Origin: Argopecten irradians
Taxonomy: Eukaryota > Mollusca > Bivalvia > Pectinida > Pectinidae
Reading direction: 5' to 3'
DNA length: 64,000 nt
NCBI RefSeq assembly: GCF_041381155.1
Contig: NC_091139.1
Location: 6,076,383-6,140,382 of the forward strand
Shown here: one piece after another, positions 33,224 to 45,200 of the stretch
How positions within the stretch are numbered: position 1 is the stretch's first letter
Layout of the letters: each line of letters opens with the position of its first letter
The notes under the pieces: generated by a model
Database searches by the model: none
Told to the model about the DNA's origin: nothing
What the model saw: only the letters and a program-made list of their open reading frames with translations
Program-made: the position numbers and the translations under genes

Positions 33224-34567
33224 TGTTAATTATACCATTATCATTTGAATCTTTGTCAGCTATTGATGTCGCAAGTATACCATCATATGGATTCAACATA
33301 AAAGTGATTCTTGAGCCATATTAAATTCCTTACAATCACTAACACTAATACCACACTTAGCATATCCTTGATAATGAAGGGGTTACTATCACTGACGTCA
33401 TATCCACCCCTCATAGCAAAACTGAATTATTCTTGATGTTTTTGGAATAACGCTCAGTGAAAAAAGAACACTGTAAGAGGAAAGTTCCTCTGATGGAGCG
33501 CTACAAGAACATATTAGTCTCCCTATTTGTACTATCGGTTTGTGATGATAGGTGTAAATGTTGAAAAGGTCTCATAAATTTGACATAATTGTGTTTCCCT
33601 GTAGTGGCTGCTGCTTCGCAACGCAACCCGCGTTTGACCATTTGAAACGGAAATTCTAAAGCCAGCAAGATTGGTCAAACACATAGAAATGAACTAAAAA
33701 AAAACAGTCACAACCCCGATACATTTAGACGGCAACTTTTTTCCTATCCGAGGGAAGAGCGTGAACATGTTCTCATGAATTTTGGCCAAAACAACGTGAA
33801 CATAACCTAAGAACAAATATGGCAATAGCTGGAGCAGGGGACGTGGGAAAATTAGCAATTTATCGATTTATAGATTATCTTCTTAACATTGAAGAAACCT
33901 AATCGGACACACCACTTAATATACATTTAACAATCCTGGAAAAAACCAACGCCTTTTAATATTGAACGCTAACTATTCAAAAATAATTCAGATTCAATAA
34001 AATAAATTTCACTTATTTAATGTAATCTGACTAGTAATTATTTCTATGCCCAATACATTAGTGACACTCGTGCCAGCGTTTTTCACATTACTAAGCACGT
34101 GACGTGTACGGTACCGTAACGTCAATATAAAGAAATCTTCGGAAATTCGTCAATAAACAAACTTCACATAACTTTACGACCTATCATTACTTAAAATTAT
34201 ATAAATTCACATTTAATCTTATAATCACATTTCGCGGCCACAGACAAGAAAGTCAAATTGAAGCGAAAGCCTAACCATTACTCTGTCGCCATGCTTCTTC
34301 TCGGTTGCTCTTTTAGCTCCTGCTTTGGAGGTGGTGTTAGATTTTGTTTCGTTTGGCCGAAATTATCCCCGGAGAACAGTGTTCTTGTATCAAAAACATT
34401 TCGACCAAAGTTTGATTACTGATTAGTCACTAAAAGGTTCGACTTTATGTAACAATGGGAGACGATCTTATTCCGAATGATACCGTTACATGAACTCCAA
34501 ACTTTTCGGGAACGTTCCATTAACTAGGATCTTTTCAACCATCATCTAATGCTTGATATATTCCGTC
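33224..34567. other. Intergenic DNA between SLC22 and opine dehydrogenase (left part)
   Basis: Contains a fragment of MITE family D (about 33361-33440: GGGGTTACTATCACTG). Otherwise no gene or repeat recognised. Confidence 0.45.
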
Positions 34568-34738
34568 TTTGCATATTACAGATTTAGATCCATTTCGAGT
34601 AGGTATCCATTGTGACGGCATTATTTTGCGAGCCCAATTTACGTCGTTTCCTCTGAAAGGAATGAAGTTACGCTCGCAAACACACGAAATCACAATCAAT
34701 ACCTACCCGCAAGGGCAGATAACTCTGAAATATGCAAA
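34568..34738. mobile_element. MITE family G, copy 1 (TTTGCATATTACAGA ends)
   Basis: 171 bp. The left end is TTTGCATATTACAGA and the right end the complement, TCTGAAATATGCAAA, extending imperfectly inward through GATAACTC. Homologous to 58222-58387. The frame at 34569-34781 is an accident of this repeat. Confidence 0.75.
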
Positions 34739-36548
34739 TACAGAATATGTATCTTTATCAAGTGACGACGTTTGTATTTAATATTTGAATCAACAAAATA
34801 GGCTACATAGAAATATAACACAATTTTTTTTGATTTCTCTAGAAACATAAAAAACTAATGATATTTCCATTTTCTTGTTAAAACAGATATAGAGTGGTTG
34901 CTTAAAATTGAAAATGTAAATACCAAACGTACATATGTACATCAAAATATTAATCGTTAACATTATGCAATACAACAACTAAAAGGTATAATCTAAATGC
35001 AACTTTATATTACAGAACACATCTGTATAGAAAATGGCAACAAATATTCGAGACCATCAACTACATAGATTTTTTGGCATAATTTTAGTTGTGTAATATT
35101 ATCGGTTGTGAACATTTACAGGGTTAAAAGAACCTCAAACAATCAGTCGTCAACGACTGAAAAACAAGCTATATATATTATCTATGCGGTAACAGAATAT
35201 ATATATATATATATATATAATTATAACAATATATATTAATTACAAACATTATGTAGAGAGGCATGTCAATTTCCTGGGTATTTGTTTGGCTAAAATACAG
35301 ACTGTCCACGACAACGGGAGTAAACAGAAATAAGCTATACAGTGTTATCTTTCTTCGGATAAATTCAATTTTACAGTAATAAACAAATGCTGAGTGATGT
35401 TTCAACATCATCAAATAGCGGAATACATTCACCTCGAAAAAATGCTACAATATAATCACCACAAAAACTGGTATGTTTACAGTAATGTGGTTTCCTGACA
35501 AACACGCCGTTACACTGACAAGCAACTCAAGTAATCGCCAATACCGTACGTACGCACAGGATAGGATTCCTAAAGCAGGGAGGGTATACATGTAAACGTG
35601 GGTATTTCTGCAAGTGCGATTTTCGATTATTCAGCCTAAAAATGTTGCAGTGTGGGTTTTATCCGCGCTGTGTATCTGATAGTCTAGTCACTGATATGTC
35701 AAGATTTGCATTTGTTTCATGTTCGCGAGAACGATATATTCGTAGATATTTGATGAAAATCGAAGCAGGCGGTTTTACGGGTATCCGCCATCTGCTTTAG
35801 CGAGATTTGATCTGCGAAAAAAATGGGTCGTGGAATTTCGACATTTCTTTTACGCGTAAATATGGAGATTGTTTCTATATGTTACAAGGTACGTGTATAA
35901 TTACGTATCCATATCACAACATTCGGTTCAAAGGTGTAACAAAATAACGTAACAAATATCTAACTAATTATATATAAGATATATATACACTATTAATACT
36001 AAACTTCTTAAATGCCATTATAAACTGGAATTCCTGAGCGTCTTATAATGTTGATATGATGCCGTTATGACGTATAAATATCAGTAAACCTAAGTATACA
36101 CTGAGCGAAAACAAAGGTTATGCCAAAACATAAAAAATATACACATGAACAACCATGTTTTTTGAGGTACCTTGAGTTCAGCTGTGACTGGCCTTACACA
36201 AACATTGTCATTGTTGGAAATACATTTCATAATAGCAGAACGTTGGTTACCAAAGCGAATGCTTGGTTGCTCGCTGATGCTGCTCAAATTCAGTGAATAT
36301 CGATCAATGGCAGCGATATCACACACAGGATATGATCTGAAGTTTATTTGCCATTTTATAATCTTGGAATAATCCTGGTTTGATCGGCACCACCACCTCT
36401 CGCGTTTCACGGATAAAGTTGCTGCTTAAAGTTACACAATCAAGACATTGATATTTCACGTTATAAAAAGTCAATACATGAATGGTAAGTGCACCTTTCT
36501 TATTACACGAGGAGGTAGGTCGCCCTGATAATATACAGTATACAGTAC
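34739..36548. other. Intergenic DNA downstream of opine dehydrogenase
   Basis: A (AT)n run lies at 35199-35220. An unassigned 106-codon frame on the minus strand (36090-36410) has balanced composition in its centre (about DIAAIDRYSLNLSSISEQPS) and a GTAAGG after NNDNVC that could be a donor. No family is recognised and it could be chance. Nothing else is recognised. Confidence 0.35.
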
Positions 36549-36554
36549 TTTATT
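36549..36554 (-). terminator. Polyadenylation signal AATAAA for the opine dehydrogenase gene
   Basis: AATAAA on the minus strand about 150 bases after the stop codon. This is the only such hexamer close to the gene end. Confidence 0.5.
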
Positions 36555-36705
36555 CTTAGAGATGAACATGACATTATAGTCAAGACGGCATGAAAAGACG
36601 GACTTCATCAAAAAACAAAAAGTGGTAAAAAATATTAAGGCGCCAGTTTTGTTCTCGAAAGCGGGTGTCCAAGATCACAAACGATGTGTTTTTAATGGAT
36701 TAACA

Positions 36706-37922
36706 TTATATATGGAAGAGATCTTCGATGGTTTTGAACCCATACACCTGGGGTGCACGTGTCTCTTCCATATCCTTGCCGTCAAGACGTTTGCCAACGA
36801 GGAACTCTTTGTTGAGCTTTTTCTGCGCCCATGTTATAATCGTGTCGATGGTGGGCGTGTCTACTTCTGCGATTTGAGCTATTCCCTTCATCACTACCAG
36901 GCCGAACGGCACGTCCTCTCGGATGTACCTGTAATTAAAGTCTGGAACAAAACCATCCGAGACTTCTTTCATTGGATGAAGGAGGCCGTCATATGCCTTG
37001 TTCGTCTGCATAGCGTTCTTCAGACATCCGTGGTCCGTTATCTCGTGACAGTAATACTCCCGGTACCAGTCCAGGATGTGTATAACCGCTGACATGTCGA
37101 CTGTAGGACGTTTTTCCTGAATAACCTTCGCTGTTTTTACAACTTCATCGCTGACCTTTGACAAAAGATCGGCTTGCTCATCGTCAACTCCTTGGTAAAA
37201 CAATGGCTTCGCTTCGAGGACCTCGTCGTTGTAGCCTCTCCACCGGCCATACATCAGGGGTGGGTGGATGATACTCTTCGCCATCAGGTTGATGGCGACG
37301 TAGTTGTTAATGACCTTGAAGACAGGATTCTCTCCGAAGATGAATTGAATGACGTCGAGAGAATGTGTTGTTAGGTTGCTCTTGCTGCCTATCAGTATTG
37401 CGGCACCTAGAGCTTCTTTAAACCCTAACAGCTGCACGTGACGGCCGAATTCCATTGTCCGACATGCCCAAGGAAGAGATTCAAACGAGGCGACAGCACA
37501 CACTTTGGCCTTATCTCCAATTGCTTTTACCGCCTGAAATTCAAATCCAGCCTGTCCTGGTAAGCCAATCAGCAACGTGTTTTCCAAAATATGCGGAGCT
37601 ATTGCTTTCAGATATTGCGCATGGGCAAAGGCCGGAACGGTGAAGAATATCATGTGGATACCTTCAGCTGCCTTTGCAGGGTCCTTGGTTACCAACGACG
37701 GTCTCGACTTAACGTCTTCCACGTGATCCTCACTATAGGTAATAGAAATTGTCATGTCATCCTCCTCAAGCGCTTTAGTCCAACGATCGGCCTCGTCAGC
37801 ATACAGGGTCAACACGCGCACTTCCACGTGCGGCCGAGAGGAAGCCAGAGCGGCCATACAATGGGCTCCATTTCCACCGCCACAGACGAGGATCTTTAAT
37901 GTGCCTTCCTGGTCTAGATCTT
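36706..37922 (-). CDS. Opine (octopine-type) dehydrogenase, main coding exon
   Basis: Opine dehydrogenases reduce pyruvate plus an amino acid (arginine in octopine dehydrogenase) with NADH. In molluscs this is a cytosolic enzyme that closes glycolysis in anoxic muscle. The exon opens at 37922 after a TATTACAG acceptor and runs about 404 codons to a stop at 36706-36708. That nearly matches the roughly 400-residue scallop enzyme. The NAD-binding VCGGGNGAH loop is at the N-terminus. IIHPPLMYGRW, then NYRYIREDVPFG, carry the His, Arg and Asp equivalent to His212, Arg324 and Asp329 described for Pecten maximus octopine dehydrogenase. The His-to-Arg (112) and Arg-to-Asp (5) spacings are identical. 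The exon starts with two bases of a codon, so a short first exon with the Met is needed upstream; none could be chosen. AATAAA on the minus strand at 36549-36554 fits the 3' end. Substrate preference (octopine, alanopine, strombine, tauropine) cannot be told from sequence. Confidence 0.93.
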
Positions 37923-38477
37923 CTGTAATAGATAATAAAACAATTCCGATAATAAAACATAATAAAACATAATTCTTTAACAGATAATCAAGTATAATAT
38001 TTATCAAATGTTGATTTTAGCGTACGCTTTCGGTGTAAGCTGCCGCCAATCATAGATGTTTCTTGTTCAGTTCAAAATACTCAAAGTAGTTTCTATTTAA
38101 AACAGGAAAAGTAAAGTACTTTTATAAAGCATGATATGAACTGGTGGATCAGCTTTTCATGAATTAGTAATGATGCATTAATGTACGCGACGACCAACAA
38201 AAAGCTAAATATATAAAGTCCATGGTTTATTTGGCCCAAATGTACCCGCATTACATATGATATAAAGGTGAATAGCTATAAACCCGATCATCTGCGGGAG
38301 GAATTTTGGTATTTTGTTCAAATAGATGTAAATGGAGGTATGTAAACTTTCGCAGATCCATGAAATGTTTCCAATACCAATTTCAAAACAAACTTATCCT
38401 GGTATCGCATTCCCATTTCTTTTGGACTTGGTGAAACTTCCATGTCCACCAGTGTACAAAATCTAGTTATGCGTATA

Positions 38478-38765
38478 GGGGCTGAAGTTGGTTACGAATT
38501 CTTAGTTCCTAGTTCCGTTTTATCTTAAACGGAACTGGGGTCTGGATGCCAGATCCATTTAAGGAAATCTGTGCTATAGATTCTGAGATTAACTCGGTAT
38601 TACTGGTCCTAAAACCTCGAACTTTGAATCCTGTATTAGTTGTAGAAAACATAATAAAAGGAACTCCGCTCGTTGGCTCGTTTGGGTTAAACGGAACTCG
38701 AATCTGGTTCCAGGTTCCATTTAAGTTAAACGGAACTAGGAACTCGCATCCAACTTCAGTCCTCC
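38478..38765. mobile_element. Inverted-repeat element upstream of opine dehydrogenase
   Basis: Left GGGGCTGAAGTTGG then CTAGTTCCGTTT..TTAAACGGAACT; right AAGTTAAACGGAACTAGGAA then CCAACTTCAGTCC. About 288 bp with arms of about 60 bp. The motif GGAACT recurs inside. Non-coding. Confidence 0.7.
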
Positions 38766-39292
38766 AGTTAGGAGCTATATAATTCACTGATCGACTGAAT
38801 CTTACTGACATTCCTGAGGGGATGTTTACTCCAATATCCTAATGTGAAATTTATAGTTGTAGAAACACTCAAGAAGTTACGAGGTCTACCTAGGATGGGT
38901 AAAGTATTTCAAAAATATAAAGTGTGTTGAATTTGATTGAGCTTTATCATATCACTTAAACATGACAAAAAGTTTGCTGGAGATCAATATAAATGAGGAA
39001 CAGACTGAATTTAATGTGTCAGATTGGTGGGTTGATAATGCGTAGTATTTCAACGGACGTCGCTTCGGTCATCTTTAAAGCTTTAAAATATTCGCATTTT
39101 GTAGGAGCCGTGACTCAATAGTGAACATTACCATCGCGACATTAAATTGTCCAAAACAGAATCCGCTATATCTACCCAACATTTTCGTCAGGTTAAGGAT
39201 CGACAACTGTGGAGACTTGGCGCCGATATGGGTAGTACTGCACACCCGGCAGAATATCGCGAAGGGGAATAGAGGTTGGGGGTAGGGGATGG
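38766..39292. other. Upstream region of opine dehydrogenase; nothing recognised
   Basis: The first exon of the minus-strand opine dehydrogenase gene lies somewhere upstream of 37922, but no exon could be identified here or further right. Confidence 0.35.
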
Positions 39293-39965
39293 CTCGTCAA
39301 AATATTAATCTTAAAAGTTGGAAATCGTTTTTTCCCTTTTCTTATTTCAGCTTTTTCATTTTTGAAGTGGGAAATCGCTTTTCCTTTTCTTATTTCAGCA
39401 TATTAATTTCAAAAGTGAGAAATCGCTTTTCCTTTGCTTTATTTCAGCGTATTAATTTTAAAAGTTGGAAATCGTTTTTCCTTTTCTTATTTCAGCTTTT
39501 TCATTTTTGAAGTGGGAAATCGCTTTTCCTTTTCTTATTTCAGCATATTAATTTCAAAAGTGAGAAATCGCTTTTCCTTTGCTTTATTTCAGCGTATTAA
39601 TTTTAAAAGTTGGAAATCGTTTTTCCTTTTCGTATTTCAGCTTATTAATTTAAAAGTGGGAAATTGCTTTTCCTTTTCTTATTTCAGCATATTGATTTCA
39701 AAAGTGAGAAATCGCTTTTCCTTTGCTTTATTTCAGCGTATTGATTTTAAAAGTTGGAAATCGTTTTTCCTTTTCGTATTTCAGCTTATTAATTTAAAAG
39801 TGGGAAATTGCTGATTTCAAAAGGGAGAAATCGCTTTTCCTTTGCTTTATTTCTGCATATTAATTTCGAAAGTGGGAAATCGCCTTTCCTTTGCCATATT
39901 TCAGCATATCAATTAATTAATTTCAAAGGTGGAATATCACCTTTCTTTTTCTCTTTTCTTCAGCA
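39293..39965 (+). repeat. 47-bp minisatellite with splice-acceptor-like units
   Basis: About 14 units built on TATTAATTTTAAAAGTTGG, AAATCG, then a TTTTTCCTTTTCTTATTTCAG run. Three unit variants (GTTGG, GTGGG, GTGAG) cycle in order in parts of the array, giving higher-order repeats of about 141 bp. The long open frames here come from the repeat. Unit length varies and the array is not a convincing gene. Confidence 0.85.
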
Positions 39966-42279
39966 TCATCCAGGTACAACCAGTTTTAGATGATGGTACG
40001 GCATTAGTAGTAGTCTCGGACTAATGGTATGACGTCAACAACGGTGAGTTTTGTGGGAAATCGCTCTTCCTTACCTTTGTTTCAAGCATGCTCATTTCAG
40101 AATGCAATATACACAACTCAAGTTTATCTAGACAACAAATGACTTCCCGTCGGCACCACCAACACCTGGCTTCGAATGATTGAGTGGTGTACAAAAGCGC
40201 CCGGTGAGAAGGGCATGAGGATGCATTCGCAATGATAGTCTACATGAAGACGTCAGATATTGTTTACTGCAGCCGTTTGTTTGGCGACAGAGGAAGAATT
40301 ATACTGCGATTACTTACATTTACATTAGCTGAAGAGAAAGCTAATGGGATGCCAGCGATTCCGAGTAAAATGCCGACACAATACGCATATCATATGTACA
40401 CGTACCTTCAAGTACGTCCCACCTTCCTCATGTAGTCTAGCCGGGCAAGACATTTGTTCTCGCCAAGGTCAGGTGTGCAGAGCTACGTACATGTGAATGA
40501 CATTTTATTTTCAAGATTTAGTGACTGGATCATATCGCATAACAAAATGTTCGAGGTCAAATCATTTCGTGGTTAGGAGCTTTCAGCCCATGTCGTGGAT
40601 AGAAATACCCATAGTTAACGCAGTAATGCGTGAAATAAATTTCGTAGGTTTTTATTTGTGATTTCATAGCAACCACAAAACAGCATATATTTCATATTAT
40701 ATAATATGTATAATTACTAGATGGAACTCGCAGTATGTCACAATGAATGAAATCCATACACCGATTGGTATCTGCTGGCTTGATGCTATCTCAATGAGAC
40801 AGTGACACTCGACAGTCAATATATCAGATTCTATCGTATTACACGAACATTAGAGGGTTTTGAAACAAATCAATAACGCGTCTGTTTATGGTAGCCGAGG
40901 CTTATGCACATGTGGATATGACGGAAATGTGAAAGTCTGAGATTTACCGACTGCAGGATCTGGGTAACTCGGCTACAGGTTGAAATTCCAACCTAGTGCA
41001 CACAACATGCATATGTAGACTACCTGATATATGTATGCAAGTAACATGCACTATATACAATAGCGCATGAACATGCACTATATACAATAGCGCGTGTATG
41101 CTTATGCATGTATGAAGATGACTTTGCAAATACTTATATAGTCCTATTTATGAATCATATGTTTTTATAGATGCAACCGTCTTATGCAATGGTGATGCCA
41201 ATTTAAAAGTTTGATTGATTTTATGGTATACAATACATGCAAGTACAAACTGAAAGTACAACGTATTCTCCACTAGACAGTGCAAAGGTGGTGATAGAGA
41301 GTACAGGATATAAATATAAATATATGTCATCTAAGGAAACTTGAGCAGATTTAAATAAAACTATTTAGTTTTTTGTCGTGTATATATATACACAATCGAT
41401 GACTCAGTTTACAGTTCAATTGTATATACCGGTACACATATGTATATAATCAAATCATTAAGATATTTAAAGGTATCTCAATCAAACATTGCGCTATAGT
41501 TAGGTCATTGACCTTTTCAGCTAGCAGACAAACTGTTTACCAAGGTCGCACATATATATATATATATATATAAATACACACACGCCAGTACCTATGCGGA
41601 CCACTGACACATCCAAGAGAATGGTGCATTAATTTATGAGTAACTGGCATAAGACAGTCGTTTCCTATGTCGAATATTTTACCAGTACTCGGAATGATTG
41701 TTACGAACCTGCTCTAGAGAAATGACGTGATAGCCTCCTGCCGTCCATCTTCCTTAGTGGCTCTTTCGACATCGTGTCAACACTATGAGGCCCCAACACA
41801 CACAATCGCTCAGACGGTGTTGCTAACCTTGACCTTGCTGATCCGTGTGTGCGCACAGGGATAATAAATTCTGTGTATTCCGAGGTCAAACTGAGGTGAC
41901 CGTACAGTTTCACGTCGATGTCTCTTACCTACATGCCTATGCGGGTGTATACAAAGACAACTAGTCCCTATAACGCTATTGGCTTTTGACAGTTATCAAT
42001 TTATTTGAAGCCTAGATATTATACGGGACTTCAGCAAGGCTAACTAGAACAAGAATTCTGTATTTAGTACACTCATGATCACTATCTTATACAATGCATT
42101 CCAAGCTGTTTTCTTAATTATATGCATGGGTAGAATTAGATGGGTGGGTAAAGTGACTCGGGAGATTAAACGGTCAACATAACTTTCTATTTATAATTAT
42201 ATTCATTATAAAAGTCCTTTAGATGTACAATAAACATTTTTTTAAATAACGTCCTATTTAGCTTAAAGATCTTTTCATA
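39966..42279. other. Intergenic DNA; short repeats only
   Basis: Holds a two-copy tandem of about 30 bp around ACATGCACTATATACAATAG (41045-41098) and a (TA)n run at 41553-41572. No gene recognised. Confidence 0.45.
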
Positions 42280-45200
42280 AAGGACGGGTTTCTATCAAGC
42301 ACAAGGCTGGAAGAATAATCATGGATAGATTTTTCATTTATATGACAAGGTAGTGAAGATTAAGGTCGGATTTCTATTGGTTTCAATAGCACAGAGATCG
42401 GAAGAGTCATTGGAGGACGATTTCTACTGGACAAGGCTGAAAGGGTCATTTCAGGACGGTTTTCAATTGAACAAGGCTGGAAGGGGTCATTTGAGGACGT
42501 TTTTCTATTGGACAAGGCTGGAAGGGTCATTTGAGGACGTTTTCTATAGGACAAGGATTGAGGGATAATTTGAGGACGGTTTTATACAGGACAATGCTGG
42601 AAGGGCCATTTGAGAACGGTTTTCTATTGGACAAGATTTGAAGGGTCATTTGAGGACGATTTTCTATTGGACAAGATTGGAAGGATCATTTGAGGCCGGT
42701 TTTCTATTGGACAAGATTGGAAGGATCATTTGAGGACGGTTTTCTATTGGACAAGATTGGAAGGATCATTTGAGGCCGGTTTTCTATTGGACAAGATTGG
42801 AAGGATCATTTGAAGACGATTTTCTATTGGACAAGATTTGAAGGATCATTTGAGGCCGGTTTTCTATTGGACAAGGCTGGAAGGATCATTTGAGGACGAT
42901 TTTCTATTGGACAAGATTTGAAGGATCATTTGAGGCCGGTTTTCTATTGGACAAGGCTGGAAGGATCATTTGAGGACAGTTTTCTATTGGACCAGATTGG
43001 AAGGATCATTTGAGGACAGTTTTCTATTGGACCAGATTGGAAGGATCATTTGAGGACGATTTTCTTTTGGACAAGATTGGAAGGGTAATTTGAGGACGGT
43101 TTTCTATTGGACAAGGCTGGAAGGGGTCATTTGAGGACGTTTTCTCTTGGACAAGTCTGGAAGGGTCATTTGAGGCCGTTTTTCTATTGGACAAGGCTGG
43201 AAGGGTCATTTGAGGACGTTTTCTATAGGACAAGGCTTGAGGGATAATTTGAGGACGGTTTTATACAGGACAATGCTGGAAGGGCCATTTGAGAACGGTT
43301 TTCTATTGGACAAGATTGGAAGGGTCATTTGAGGACGATTTTCTATTGGACAAGATTGGAAGGATCATTTGAGGCCGGTTTTCTATTGGACAAGCTTGGA
43401 AGGATCAATTGAGGACGGTTTTCTATTGGACAAGATTGGAAGGATCATTTGAGGACGGTTTTCTATTGGACAAGATTGGAAGGATCATTTGAGGCCGGTT
43501 TTCTATTAGACAAGATTGGAAGGATCATTTGAGGCCGGTTTTCTATTGTACAAGATTGGAAGGATCATTTGATGCCGGTTTTCTATTGGACAAGATTGAA
43601 GGATCATTTGAGGACGATTTTCTATTGGACAAGATTGGAAGGATCATTTGAGGCCGGTTTTCTATTGGACAAGATTGGAAGGATCATTTGAGGACGATTT
43701 TCTATTGGACAAGATTTGAAGGATCATTTGAGGCCGGTTTTCTATTGGACAAGGCTGGAAGGATCATTTGAGGACAGTTTTCTATTGGACCAGATTGGAA
43801 GGATCATTTGAGGACAGTTTTCTATTGGACCAGATTGGAAGGATCATTTGAGGACGATTTTCTTTTGGACAATGCTGGAAGGGCCATTTGAGAACGGTTT
43901 TCTATTGGACAAGATTTGAAGGGTCATTTGAGGACGATTTTCTATTGGACAAGATTGGAAGGATCATTTGAGGCCGGTTTTCTATTGGACAAGATTGGAA
44001 GGATCATTTGAGGACGATTTTCTATTGGACAAGATTGGAAGGATCATTTGAGGCCGGTTTTCTATTGGACAAGATTGGAAGGATCATTTGAGGACGGTTT
44101 TCTATTGGACAAGATTGGAAGGATCATTTGAGGCCGGTTTTCTATTGGACAAGATTGGAAGGATCATTTGAGGACGATTTTCTATTGGACAAGATTTGAA
44201 GGATCATTTGAGGCCGGTTTTCTATTGGACAAGGCTGGAAGGATCATTTGAGGACAGTTTTCTATTGGACCAGATTGGAAGGATCATTTGAGGACAGTTT
44301 TCTATTGGACCAGATTGGAAGGATCATTTGAGGACGATTTTCTTTTGGACAAGATTGGAAGGGTAATTTGAGGACGGTTTTCTATTGGACAAGGCTGGAA
44401 GGGGTCATTTGAGGACGTTTTCTCTTGGACAAGTCTGGAAGGGTCATTTGAGGCCGTTTTTCTATTGGACAAGGCTGGAAGGGTCATTTGAGGACGTTTT
44501 CTATAGGACAAGGCTTGAGGGATAATTTGAGGACGGTTTTATACAGGACAATGCTGGAAGGGCCATTTGAGAACGGTTTTCTATTGGACAAGATTGGAAG
44601 GGTCATTTGAGGACGATTTTCTATTGGACAAGATTGGAAGGATCATTTGAGGCCGGTTTTCTATTGGACAAGATAAGATTGGAAGGATCATTTGAGGCCG
44701 GTTTTCTATTGGACAAGATTGGAAGGATCATTTGAGGACGGTTTTCTATTGGACAAGATTGGAAGGATCATTTGAGGACGGTTTTCTATCGGACAAGATT
44801 GGAAGGATCATTTGAGGACGGTTTTCTATTGTACAAGATTGGAAGGATCATTTGAGGCCGGTTTTCTATTGGACAAGATTGGAAGGGTCATTTGAGGACG
44901 ATTTTCTATTGGACAAGATTGGAAGGATCATTTGAGGCCGGTTTTCTATTGGACAAGATTGGAAGGGTCATTTGAGGACGATTTTCTATTGGACAAGATT
45001 GGAAGGATCATTTGAGGACGGTTTTCTATTGGACAAGATTGGAAGGATCATTTGAGGACGATTTTCTATTGGACAAGATTGGAAGGATCATTTGAGGACG
45101 GTTTTCTATTGGACAAGACTGGAAGGGTCATTTGAGGACGATTTTTCTATTGGACAAGATTGGAAGGATCATTTGAGGCCGGTTTTCTATTGGACAAGAT

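Noticed and set aside
36622-37972. Plus-strand frames opposite the opine dehydrogenase
   Set aside because: Antisense shadows of a strongly conserved minus-strand enzyme.
37923-38007. N-terminal 28-residue extension of the opine dehydrogenase frame, which looks like a membrane segment
   Set aside because: A clear TATTACAG acceptor sits at the conserved start of the enzyme; the upstream translation is AT-rich intron and the enzyme family has no such extension.
39289-39993. Phe/Ser-rich open frames
   Set aside because: By-products of the 47-bp minisatellite.
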